From NCBI GenBank assembly GCA_029891385.1, contig CM057230.1, forward strand, positions 17,559,372-17,623,371: DNA of 64,000 nucleotides, written 5' to 3'. The notes beneath the pieces were generated by a model. It did not search any database, was not told the origin of the DNA, and was given only the letters and a program-made list of their open reading frames with translations. Both the position numbers and the translations under genes were made by a program. Shown here piece after piece: positions 1-10,442 of this stretch; within the stretch, counting starts at the first letter, position 1, and the number at the start of each line of letters is the position of its first letter. The stretch is from Erythroxylum novogranatense. Lineage: Eukaryota; Streptophyta; Magnoliopsida; Malpighiales; Erythroxylaceae.

Positions 1-2219
1 ATTGTGCACATGAAATTACTGTACATGCATACATGACATTCCCGGTTTGCGTGCCTAAGACAATTTTATTAGGATTAACGTGGTTAATGGGTTTGAAAAA
101 TTATTTTGAGTGCACCATAAATTGTTTTCTATTTTAAGAGATTTTTAGGATTTTTTTTGGATTTTTCCGGAGAAAATTCCCGGACCGAAAAAATCGCCAA
201 TTGGCGAACCGGTCGATTTTCGGTAGCAAAAATTGCTACCCAATTGCACTGTCTTATTGGATATATTATTTTGGGATTAAAATTGGGGTCAATTGAGTTG
301 ATTTGGTTAGTTTTTGATCTGGATTAAAGAATTAATACTTTGACTTTTCTTTAAACTTTTGAACAAATCATATTTTGCCACCAAATGCCATCATTTAATG
401 CTCCAAGTTGTTCCTATCAGTTTTGCATTGAAAAATTGAATAAAAAGAGCAAAAGTGGAGAGGTTTAGGCATCATCCGAAACTAGTTTCAAGTCTTCTCC
501 TCCTTCATCGATTTTCTTCTTTTCTTTTCTCTTATCAAACCTTCCTTAACTTTCTTCATACACTTAACTTACTTGCTTGCCTACCATGAAGACCACTCTC
601 TTGCATGAGGTGAGAAGAAGGGGTTAGCAATTGTTAGGAAAGAATTGAAAAGAATTCAAGGTTGGAAGCTAATTAGGTAAGTTCTTTCATTAAGTTTTTA
701 ATGATGTCTTAAATATGAATTTATGAATCATGGTAGGTAGAAACATTAAATGGGAGGTTTGGAGCACTTATTATGCTTAGGGTTGCATTAAATTAATGAC
801 TATAATGGTTTGGATTAATGGGTATAAGGTTAGGTTGAATTATGAATTGAAAGTAGTATGTTAGAAGTGGTTTTAGTTTGATTAGTGATGGCATATTGAT
901 GATTGATTTTACTTGGAAAGAAAGAATTAAGTGCTGCCAATTTTTGTGTATTAGCCCTAGTACATGTATAAATGGTATAAGAACTGATTTGTGTTCATTT
1001 GGATGTTTAATGATGTGTTAATGGCATTGGAAATGATAGAACTAAGGTTAACACCAAATCTGGAAAATTAGGGTTTTCACTGATTGTACTGTTGTTAGCA
1101 TAACTAATTGTGTAGGAATGCAAATGAGGTGAGGTTTGTTCGCAATGAAACTTTGGGATGTTAGCTACATATTTGTGTGAAATAGGTGTTGTCAAATTGT
1201 AACTCTAAGAGGTTGAAATTTGGCTTGGAAAGTTACTGTTTTGACTTAGGTGAACAGTATCTGGATTAATAACTTGATTGTTTTGATGATTTTTCTAAAT
1301 TATTTGAGAAGGAATTAGGACAAATGGACTAAATGAGAGTTAAAGCCTACATTGTTAGCTTTCCATTTCCACTGATCTTGCAATTTTTCGATCTGTATAT
1401 TGGGAGATATGCACTGTGGAATGTTGACTGAATTTGAGCATTTGAAGGAAACCTAGCTGAAATGTCAATTTTGTGAACATTCTGATTAGAAACAATTTTA
1501 GTAATTTCTGTGAATTGAATTGGTTTAAGTGATCTTCTGAAGAGTTGTAGAGGAAACAATTATCTTGAAAATTATATATAGCATGCTATTTTTAGATAAC
1601 AGAATTGGGACTTATGATTTTTCAAAGATTAGACTGAAGTTAGGTCATGGACTGTTGAACAGGGCAGTAACTTGCAAGACTGTTTTGAATTGGTTAATGA
1701 TGGAATTTGATGCTGAGCCCTTCATGAGAAGTGTAGTACTGTGTTTTATCTTTTTATGGGTATAAAGCATGCAATTTTTCAACATTTGTACAAGGAATTA
1801 TACTGCTTGAAAAATCACTGTCCAATTTGAGTACTTTCAGGGGCAGCAGCATTCACTGAATTGTTTGACCTAGTTAGCCATTGAATTTGAATTTGGACTA
1901 TTTATGAAAGTTGTAGATAACATTGTGAATTTACTGAGCATATTTATTGTGTTATTTTTGACTGAGGAAATGAGTAGTTACTGATTTTGCAAAGTATTGC
2001 ACTGTTTGAGAGGTTTTGAGTAGACAGTAGCTTTGATGGGATATTTGACACCCTTAGGGGTGAAATTGATTTTTATGGTCTTCATAAGAATGGTAGAGCT
2101 TTTCATGATCTTTCCAACAAGCTATGGGTTGTATTTTTCCGATTTGTGTGCTAAGAATCATTGTTGTTGGAAATTCGGATTGGAAATAGGAAAAAAAAAA
2201 GGGAAGGAAGTGAGGTAGA

Positions 2220-2327
2220 ACCCTGCCAGATCGCGAGGCGAGGTAAGTTGGCCCGGTCGCGAGGGCGACGCCTCGCCCTCGCGACGAAGCGAGGTGAGTC
2301 GGCCTCATGAGGGCTACGCCTCGCCTC
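2220..2327. repeat. GC-rich palindromic repeat block in element A 5' LTR
   Basis: An island of GC-rich sequence in an AT-rich LTR. It holds a perfect hairpin: TCGCGAGGGCGA (2257-2268), loop CGCC, then its exact reverse complement (2273-2284). Relative to the 3' LTR this copy lacks 22 bp that would form a second hairpin next to it. Confidence 0.9.
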
Positions 2328-2439
<112 letters not shown>

Positions 2440-3248
2440 TATTATTATTATTTGGCATTAAGTGACCTACTTGTTTCTTTTGTCAATTTCTTTTCCGTCC
2501 GACGTCCGATTGACTGATTCTTGAGGCATCGGATTTGTAACATATTGAATTTCATTTTGTGAGAAATTGGGAAATTTTAGACGGAAATTGACGTGGGTCC
2601 GGTAATTATTTTGTGATCATCGTTTTATTTATTTTCGACCGATTGAGATCCAAATTGGTCTTTGTCGATGGCTATAACTTTCTAATTTTAGATGGAATTT
2701 TATTATGGGAAAATTTTGGATTAGGGCCGGAATGCCATGAACATGCATTATACACGCTTTAATTATCTCATGTGCATTGTTTGATATTTCTAACTATTCA
2801 TTGGTAATGTGTACTCATTTTAATTGTTATAGAGGCACGCTTGGAACGTCATCCCACGGACGTTTAGAGACTTCCTACATTAGCTCTGAAGTTATTAAGT
2901 AAGTAACCTAGTTGGTTCCTCAACCTTTATGTGTTTAATAGTTTGCAATTATGCCATGGAGATAATGGAGGTTATGTGTGTTTGATTTTGACCGATTTTG
3001 GACCGTAGATGTCCAAATATTTGGAATGTAATATCAAGTGCTATTTGTGTAATCGTGCATGAGTGCTTCAATGAAATAATTTGTGAATATGAAATTTGTT
3101 AGTGGTGAATTATCGGATCAAGGTCCAAGGAATGAGAATTGGTCTTTGAAATGTAAAATGATTGTGAATGTGAATTGATACCTATGCTTTCATGCATAAA
3201 GGCATGATCATATAAAGGCAGTTGTGACCGGAGGAGCCAATGTATTAC

Positions 3249-3385
3249 AGAGCCTTAAGCTCAATGCCCCAGGGCTTCGTGCCCAACGTATTTTTAGAGC
3301 CACTGGTTCAACGCAACAGGGCATTCATGCCCAATGTATTCAGAGCCGCAGGCTCAACGCAATGTGCCCATCACTGGGACAGTTT
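3249..3385. repeat. Short tandem repeat, ~47-bp unit, in element A LTR
   Basis: Three degenerate copies start with AGAGCC at 3249, 3296 and 3342, each carrying a 'GCTCAA ... AGGGC ... GCCCAA' pattern. The same array is in the 3' LTR near 13753-13890. The short plus-strand open frame across it follows the repeat and is not supported as a gene. Confidence 0.7.
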
Positions 3386-4083
3386 CAGGCACACGGTCAC
3401 AACAACGTAATGAAAATAGAAAAGTGTCACATGTGCATCGCATATACAAATGATAAGATGTGAATGGTATGAAAGGCGAAATGCCTTATAAATGTGAAAT
3501 AGAATGTATTGATCTTTTGAATGTGTTTGTATAACTATGATATAAATTGTATGTATATGCATGAGTTGAGTGAACCATCGATGATGGTTTTCACCGAGTT
3601 CGCAAAACTCACCCAAAATTTGCAATTATTTTCAGATTCGTAAGAATACCCCATTAGGCAACCAGCGATAACATTTGTTGGTTATTCAAGTAGAGAAGAG
3701 ATCGGGATCGATTTTAAATGCATTAGTGTCCAATAGAATTGTATTCCAAAATGACTAATTGTATGTGTAATGGGCCAATGTGGTTCTGTTTTGTACATAA
3801 AATGGTTATTGTAATTTATGGTTGACTATTTGTAATAACTCAAACGATTGTATTAATCGAAAATATTTATCTATGCACGTTGATGCAAATTGTCTCATCG
3901 CTTTTCGCGCATACGAGTGTAAATGAAAGAAAAGGAAATGGCTTTGATGGAATGAATGTCTAAAAAAAAAATTTATACCGAAGTTTCGATCGAGTGATGT
4001 AGCATGCCACCTCGCGGGCACGGACTCGGATATCACCATTGATGTCGGGTTCGGGTCACGCGGGAATGGGTGTTACATTTAGG

Positions 4084-4096
4084 TGGTATCGAGCCC
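4084..4096 (+). other. Primer binding site of element A (tRNA-iMet-like, one base short)
   Basis: Seven bases after the 5' LTR lies TGGTATCGAGCCC. The usual plant initiator-Met primer site reads TGGTATCAGAGC; here one A is missing. The loss may be real decay, or one of the many single-base deletions seen in this part of the 5' LTR. Confidence 0.75.
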
Positions 4097-7000
4097 AGAG
4101 TACGAATGTATCCGGGCACATCAAACATAGGGTGCATGTATTTGAGTCGTGTCATTGCGCATCGTGGCAATCGATCCCTAGTTTGAGTCGATGGGTAGAA
4201 ATCCTACGTGTGCATACGTGTCAAGTGACTAGTGAGAGAAAAGTGAGATCGTGTTAGAGGGTGAACCCCGAAGTGTATAAACAATTAGGAAAGGAAAAAG
4301 GAAAAATGGATAAGGAGATTAATATTGTACTATGATTAGAATGACTGTGTTGGCCTAGACGGATTAAGGAAAGAATTGATATCAATGGATTCCCGGATTA
4401 AAATGGGAATATTGTGGTGATAGAAAATGAATATGTCTAGAATGGGAGAGGTCCACTAGAGATATGGGAAGCATATTGGTTATAGTAGGCCTAAGTGAGA
4501 TTAAAAGTCCGGATGATTAGGTAATTACTACCGATCAGTATTTGTCATGAAATGGGAAATATTGGCCCGAGTAAAGTATAGATGATCCGATCAGCATATA
4601 TTGGTTCATCGCATTCGTGTTAGATATCAGTAGATATTATAGGCAAATAATGATAGCGAGATTGTACCAAGAACAAGGTTATACTGTAACGGTTTACTTC
4701 GGACTGAAAGAACTGAAAGAGCAAGGTGCCTAGTGCTTAGTGCCTAGTAGAGTGAGAAAAAGTAGAAAAGGTCAGATAAAAGTGTACAGATAAACTGAAA
4801 TGAATTCGTGAAATGGTTATGATCTGGACCGCATAAGCTTGAGACTGAAATGGTTATGTGACTATTGTGCTAAGAGTTTGAAAATCAGTACGATAAAACC
4901 GTAAGGAAAAAAGAAGACAGACCGATGATTTCTACTAATTGTGTATCAGGAAATTCTGGATTTGGTTGAAAAGATGTATATGGACACAGAAATGGTAAAT
5001 GAATGGGTAAATAGATAGAGATACAGTGGAGTTGTAACAATGATTTTGTCGTGTTTTGGGGACTGTGAATGCCCTATCATAGATTGTTTGAGGATAATAA
5101 AGAGAGACGTAGCAATAATGCGATGACATTGTATAAGCCAAGTGGATATGACCTTAAGGAGGTCAAGCTGACACATAAATGATATGAGAATGAAATTAGG
5201 GAAATAAAAAAAAACAAGGATAGCGATATATGAAAAGAGTTGTCACATTTAAGTCGATTTACCATTGGGAGTATCTATTGGACAGTAAGGTTGATCATGA
5301 TTAATAAAACGTATGTGAAAGATACATGAAAATCACAGAGGAGATGATCGGTGAATGATTAGAGTGGCTATAAATTGAAAGTTTATACTGGGTTAAAGTA
5401 AGACATAGGAGGACTGAGTGTACTGTAGGAGAAGAAATGAAAATGATTATGGCATCGGTCATTTATTTGAGGATTAGCATAAACGGAAAGGAGTCTTACT
5501 AAGTCTGAATTGTATAGGTTACTAATTGGTTTCGGATAAAATGCTAAGGTATATATTCTTGAATAAGTGGTAAAGAAAGTGTTTATGTGGATCACAAGGA
5601 ACCTTAGTGTAAGGAATGTTCGATCTTGTAAATTATGGCATAAACTTGTTCGATTGAGATAGTGCTTAAGAATGATTGAAATACAATTAGGGACACTAAT
5701 TGGTCGATGAGACTTTCGTGAACAAGATAAAGATGGTAGCAAGACTAATGGACAAACGGAAAGAAGTATGGACGAAATCAAAAGTGAAATTGAGGTTATC
5801 AGATGTGTGTACGGAAATGTAAAGTATCCAACAACATGAGTGGAAGTTTAATTTGAGGTGATCCTATTGCTATATGAAGCTTAATAGAGCTCCATTGGAA
5901 AGGCATAATCAGAAGTAGTCCCGAATCAGTAAAGTGGAATACTCAAATGAAGTGGAAATTGATGGAAGTCCAATTACGATGATTAGGTATTGGTATATAT
6001 AGATATATCGATGTGGATGACAGGAAATCGATTGAAAAGAGAAAATGAATAGAGACAAGAAATCCTAAAGGGAAACTGATCATGACGTGATGTAGTGTTA
6101 TCTTCATAAAGGGGTTGCAAATACACTAATTGTGGACTGAATGAATTGAATGATGTTTGGTAATGTATGGAAAAGTTTAAGAGGGAATGATGCAAAGTAA
6201 GCAAATGGTAATGACGATAATTATAGACGGAATGTGTTTGAAAGAATTGAGCAAATGAAAAGTAAAATGAACTATATGAATTATTGAAGAATTTGATATC
6301 GCCGATAAGCATACCTTTGGAGAGTGGACAATGTGTGTTGAACTGAAACATAATGTTCAAACGGTAGTAGATAAATGGAATTGACGTTCATAAATAGTAT
6401 GGGTGTCATGATCGCGATTGAAAGTCTTGGAGACTGTAGATTCCTATAAGGATACCCTGTGTTTATTCGAGGAAAGAGACGGGTATAAATGACTACTATA
6501 TCGACAATTTGAATCGAATGTACATTTCGACTAGTGAATGTAAAAACGATAATGAATGATTCATAGAAGTAGTATGTGCCGACAAAAGTGATAGAACAAA
6601 AAGTGAGCAATGAAGCTAGACATTCTAGTAAGTATATGCGAAAGGTGAATTGACTAACTATGGGTATAGAATGAAGTGATTATTGATTCGAGTGCTTCTA
6701 AGTTTGAATGTTCAACAGGAAAAATGTTTAAGTGGTTTGGGTTTCACAGATTATGATCGATTATAAAGTTCGATTTATCGCTACATCGCACAATTGTTTA
6801 ACAGAGTCAAAGACCATAATGGCTTTGAGACTGTGATGGGTGAAACAAAGGAACTCAGGAAAGCTGAATGGGTTAGTGGAGGTGGAACCAGATAGGACAA
6901 ATGAAATAGAGTAAAATACTTATCTGAATAGAGTGCATGAATATTATAGAACAGTGAATTGTCCAAGGAGAGTTGCATTTGAACTAAGAGTCAATGGATT

Positions 7001-7322
7001 ATAAAGAATGACTGTATTAGGTAAATTATCACTGGTTATAGCGAAATAGCGCTACATGTCACTGTATGGGTACCAAAGGAAAGTGAATCGTCGGGGACGA
7101 GATGAAGGAGGTTATGGTAAGTTGTCCTCAATGGAATACGAATTAGACTGCATGGTACTAGAGAAAAAGGGTATTGGATGGATAAAACGTGATGAGTGAA
7201 TAGGTTCGGAAATAATGTACCGAGTCATAGCTCTGGAAATGGCAAGTGAGATAGTTAAGATAGTGAGATCACCAACTGACAGCCGTGTTGATTCCGTTTA
7301 CTGTGATGAGTGATAATGAGTT
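4097..7322 (+). other. Non-coding interior of element A
   Basis: About 3.2 kb, purine-rich on the plus strand. The longest open frames are short and lie on the minus strand as a by-product of that bias. I looked for the CCHC knuckle, D-S/T-G protease, Y-V/M-D-D RT box, HHCC integrase and chromodomain signatures and found none. It could be a completely eroded gag-pol, but the LTRs are too alike for that to have happened after this insertion. Confidence 0.7.
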
Positions 7323-7967
7323 TGTAACATCTCGTTACCGATGTGAGGACATATCGGTAATTAGGATGGTTTGAGCAGTGAGTGCATTCATGATTGAATT
7401 GCACGTATAGTGAGTTTTGCATCAGTGATAAATGAGATTGATTGAGTAAATTCCACATGCATCTTAGTATCATGCATTCATGATTATTCCAGCATTTAAT
7501 TGTGGTTTTGAGAAATGAATTGTGAAAATTGAGATAAAGTGTTAGATATGATTTAGTGAGAAATGAGTTATTGAGAATTTAGTGATAAGAGGAAATTGAG
7601 TAGTCAAGTTGGTTAGATTGTGCATTGGTTGAGAATTTAAAGAGTATTGAGTTGTATAGTTGATTTAGAGTGAGAATCGAATTTGAGGAAATTGAAATTG
7701 AGATTTGAGTATAGAATTGAGTGTTTTGTATTTTTGAGAAATTTTGGGAATTTTTTCGAAATTTTTAGAGATATGAGTTCGGACCGGGAAATTTACCTAG
7801 AGACTGATAATTGTGAATTCGGTTCTGAAAGTGAGTGAATTGTGACTTGAAAATTTAAAGTTATGAGTTTAAGAATTTTTGGTGATGAGCCAGTGAAATT
7901 AGGGATTGAAATTAAGTGATTTGAGGATTGATAGATTTTGAATCTCAGTTGAAATCAGCCTAGTGTA

Positions 7968-7983
7968 CATATATATATATAAG
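7968..7983 (+). promoter_or_regulatory. Putative TATA box of the nested solo LTR
   Basis: CATATATATATATAAG lies about 650 bp into the LTR and is followed by a pyrimidine-rich leader (TTGTCCCCTTTTCCCTTCTCC). The position fits an LTR promoter; there is no direct evidence of use. Confidence 0.4.
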
Positions 7984-8369
7984 TGGCTTGGGAGTTAGGG
8001 TTAAACACATTTGTCCCCTTTTCCCTTCTCCTTCGCCGTCGACGATTGTGAGTTCTTCCTTGGAGATTTCGTTGATTTCTCTTCAGTGTGGCTGAGGTTT
8101 TGCTTGTGATTGAGTGTGGGTGATGCTTTGGTTGAGATCTGAGAGTGATTCAGAGAGGGATTGAAGCTTGGAGGTTTCGGACGTTGCGATTTTTTTTAAG
8201 GTTTCGATCGATCGTTGTTTTGGTAAGTTTTATTGTGATTAATGTTGTTATTTGTGTTGATTGTTGCATTTATGGTTATTAATGAGTTTAGTAGAGTAGT
8301 TGAATGGGTTTAAATCAGGTTTGAGGGAGTATTAATGGCGAAAATGAAAATCGGAGAAGACGAACCAGT

Positions 8370-8580
8370 CGCACGTCGCGACGAAGGAATTAAATAGTTA
8401 ATTGTGTTATTAGTGCGTCGCGACGAGCGTGAAAACTGGGACGTCGCGACGAGCTTCATGAGGCGTCGCGACGAGCGGGAGGTTTTAGACGCCGCGACGT
8501 GTGGTAGGTGATGTTGCGACGAGGCGCGGAGAAGCTACCTGTACGTCGCGACGAAGAGACATAGGTCGCGACGAGGGGAT
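8370..8580. repeat. GTCGCGACGA motif array in the solo LTR
   Basis: Eight copies or near-copies of GTCGCGACGA in about 210 bp (near 8375, 8415, 8443, 8463, 8490, 8513, 8542 and 8563). The core GTCGCGAC is a perfect palindrome. The spacers differ in length and sequence, so this is not a simple satellite. The block is CpG-dense against an AT-rich background. Confidence 0.88.
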
Positions 8581-10420
8581 GAATTTCTGAAGTGAACTAG
8601 TTGAGTCTTTTGAGCTTATCTGTTAACGTAGACCTCCTATTGAGATCATTCTTGTTTCATTGTGAACTAGAGAAAGAAGTCTACAAGTGTAGTATTATTG
8701 AGAGTTGAATGATATCTAGAGGGATCGTGAATTATCGAAAGTGAATCAATTAGAGTGTCAAGTATGACCTAAGTGTGATATTGGGACCAATTTGAGTATG
8801 AATTGGAGAATTATGAAATAGAGAATGAGATGGACCTAGTGAATAGTGAATTGTGGCTATGAAGTGAGAGATATTGAAATCAGATTTGAGAGCTGGAAAT
8901 CATGAGCATGCATCCTATAACTGTGAATTGAGACATGTGAATTAGTGAATTTAATTAATTGAGCAAGTAGTGATGAGAATTCATTTGAATTGTTATAGAG
9001 GCGTCGTTGGATCGACAGTCCACGGATATTGCTGGAACTTCTAGGCAGTAGCTCGGAAGTTACAGGTGAGTAACCTAGTTGGTTCCTCAATCTTTGTGTG
9101 ATAAAATGTACTGTGAATGTGTGAATTAAGTGTCAAAGTGAGTGATGTGAATGAGCTTAATGCGATAAATGTTAGCGATTGTGCCAGTGTAAATGTTTAT
9201 AGCTGTGAGATAAATGTGCTGAGATAGTGATATAATTGCGCTGAGACTGTGAATAAATGTGACTAGAGATTGTGAATCAGTGTATCAAACTCTGAGTAGT
9301 GTCCTGAATGTGCTGAATTGAGTAGAGTGTTATATATGTGCTAGTGACTGTGAAAATGTGAGTGCTTGCTTAGCATGAATAAAAGTGATAATTAACAGTT
9401 GTGACTGGACATTAGTGATCAGAGCTTTAAGCTCGATATCAGTGAATGGGCCTAAGGCCAAAAAGGAAATAGTGCATACCCAGAGGGCTCTCCTATTCCT
9501 AAAGTGAGTGGGCAGTAGTACATACCTTGAGGGCTCTCCTACTCGCCAAAAAGAGTAATTACAGTGTTAACACCCAGTCACAACAATATCATAAAATGAG
9601 AATTTGCATACATTATGCATCTGACAGTGTAGTGAAATTGTGAACACATGTGATATGTGCTGATTGTGAATCGTTGTGTCTGAGCTGTGATGTAGTATAA
9701 ATGTGTAAAGTGTTTATAGTGTTCTAAAATGAGTAAAGTGTTCTATAGTGTTCTAAATTGTGCTAATATATATATCTACGAGATATATTATGTGTATATG
9801 CATGAGTTGGGTGAACCATCGATGATGTTTTCTCATTGAGTTCGCAAACTCACCCAACATTGCAATATATTTTTCAGGACAGCGTCAGTAGGACTCTAGC
9901 TCCCGTGATTGTTTTCCTGCAGTGAGAGTTCGTGATCAAGTGCAGCGATGGATCACAGGTCGGTCAGCTGGAGCGATATTTATGTTTTTGGGGTGACCTA
10001 GTATAGACGTTTTTATCAGTTTCCCTTTTTGGATTGTTGTATATAGTTGTAGGGGACTGATAGTCTGGTCTATATTTTGGATTGATATTGCAAAATGAAA
10101 GAAATATTGTGGTTTTAAACATTAGTGAATTGCTAGTTGTGGTTGATTTTATTGATGCCATGCGAGTGTTTAGTGATCGTTTACGATCGTAACACTTCCT
10201 TACTGTGGGATATGCGTCGGAACGACCCCTGGGCGTCCCGGTGTGTACCCTATGGTGAGGGGGCGCTACAGAGTTAGCCAAATAAATGACTGAACAACTG
10301 ACTGACTGTGGTTACTGTGATCTTTCGGAAAATGAATCATTGAGTGAAAAGTATATGAAATTTGTGGAGACATTTGATAACTGTCATAGTGAACCGTTGA
10401 ATGAGAATTTCGCGGACGAA

Positions 10421-10442
10421 ATTTTTATAAGGAGGGGGGAGT
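10421..10442 (+). other. Polypurine tract of element A
   Basis: The run AAGGAGGGGGGAG lies directly before the 3' LTR start TGTAACATC. It follows GCGGACGAAATTTTTAT, the usual Tekay/Del arrangement. It would prime plus-strand synthesis. Confidence 0.85.

Larger units (their letters stand above)
7323..10270 (+). mobile_element. Nested solo LTR (2948 bp) of a related long-LTR family
   Basis: Begins TGTAACATCTCG and ends GGGCGCTACA. It is flanked by perfect 5-bp duplications GAGTT (7318-7322 and 10271-10275) and lies inside the interior of element A. No second LTR, primer site or polypurine tract belongs to it, so it is a solo LTR left by LTR-LTR recombination. It shares short blocks with the element A LTR (GTGAGTAACCTAGTTGGTTC near 9065; GAACCATCGATGATG near 9813), so it comes from a related family. 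No protein-coding capacity was seen. Confidence 0.93.

Noticed and set aside
1007..1559. Small minus-strand open frames repeated at 11559-12111
   Set aside because: They are duplicated only because they lie in the two LTRs of element A, and no protein family signature or start context supports them.
5383..6610. 109-132-aa minus-strand open frames in the element A interior as captured or viral-like genes
   Set aside because: They follow from the purine bias of the plus strand. The peptides are low-complexity (S, Y, F, H-rich) with no domain signature.
4078..7322. Hidden gag-pol in element A
   Set aside because: I read all frames for the core protease, RT and integrase motifs and found none. 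A profile search could still reveal extreme decay.
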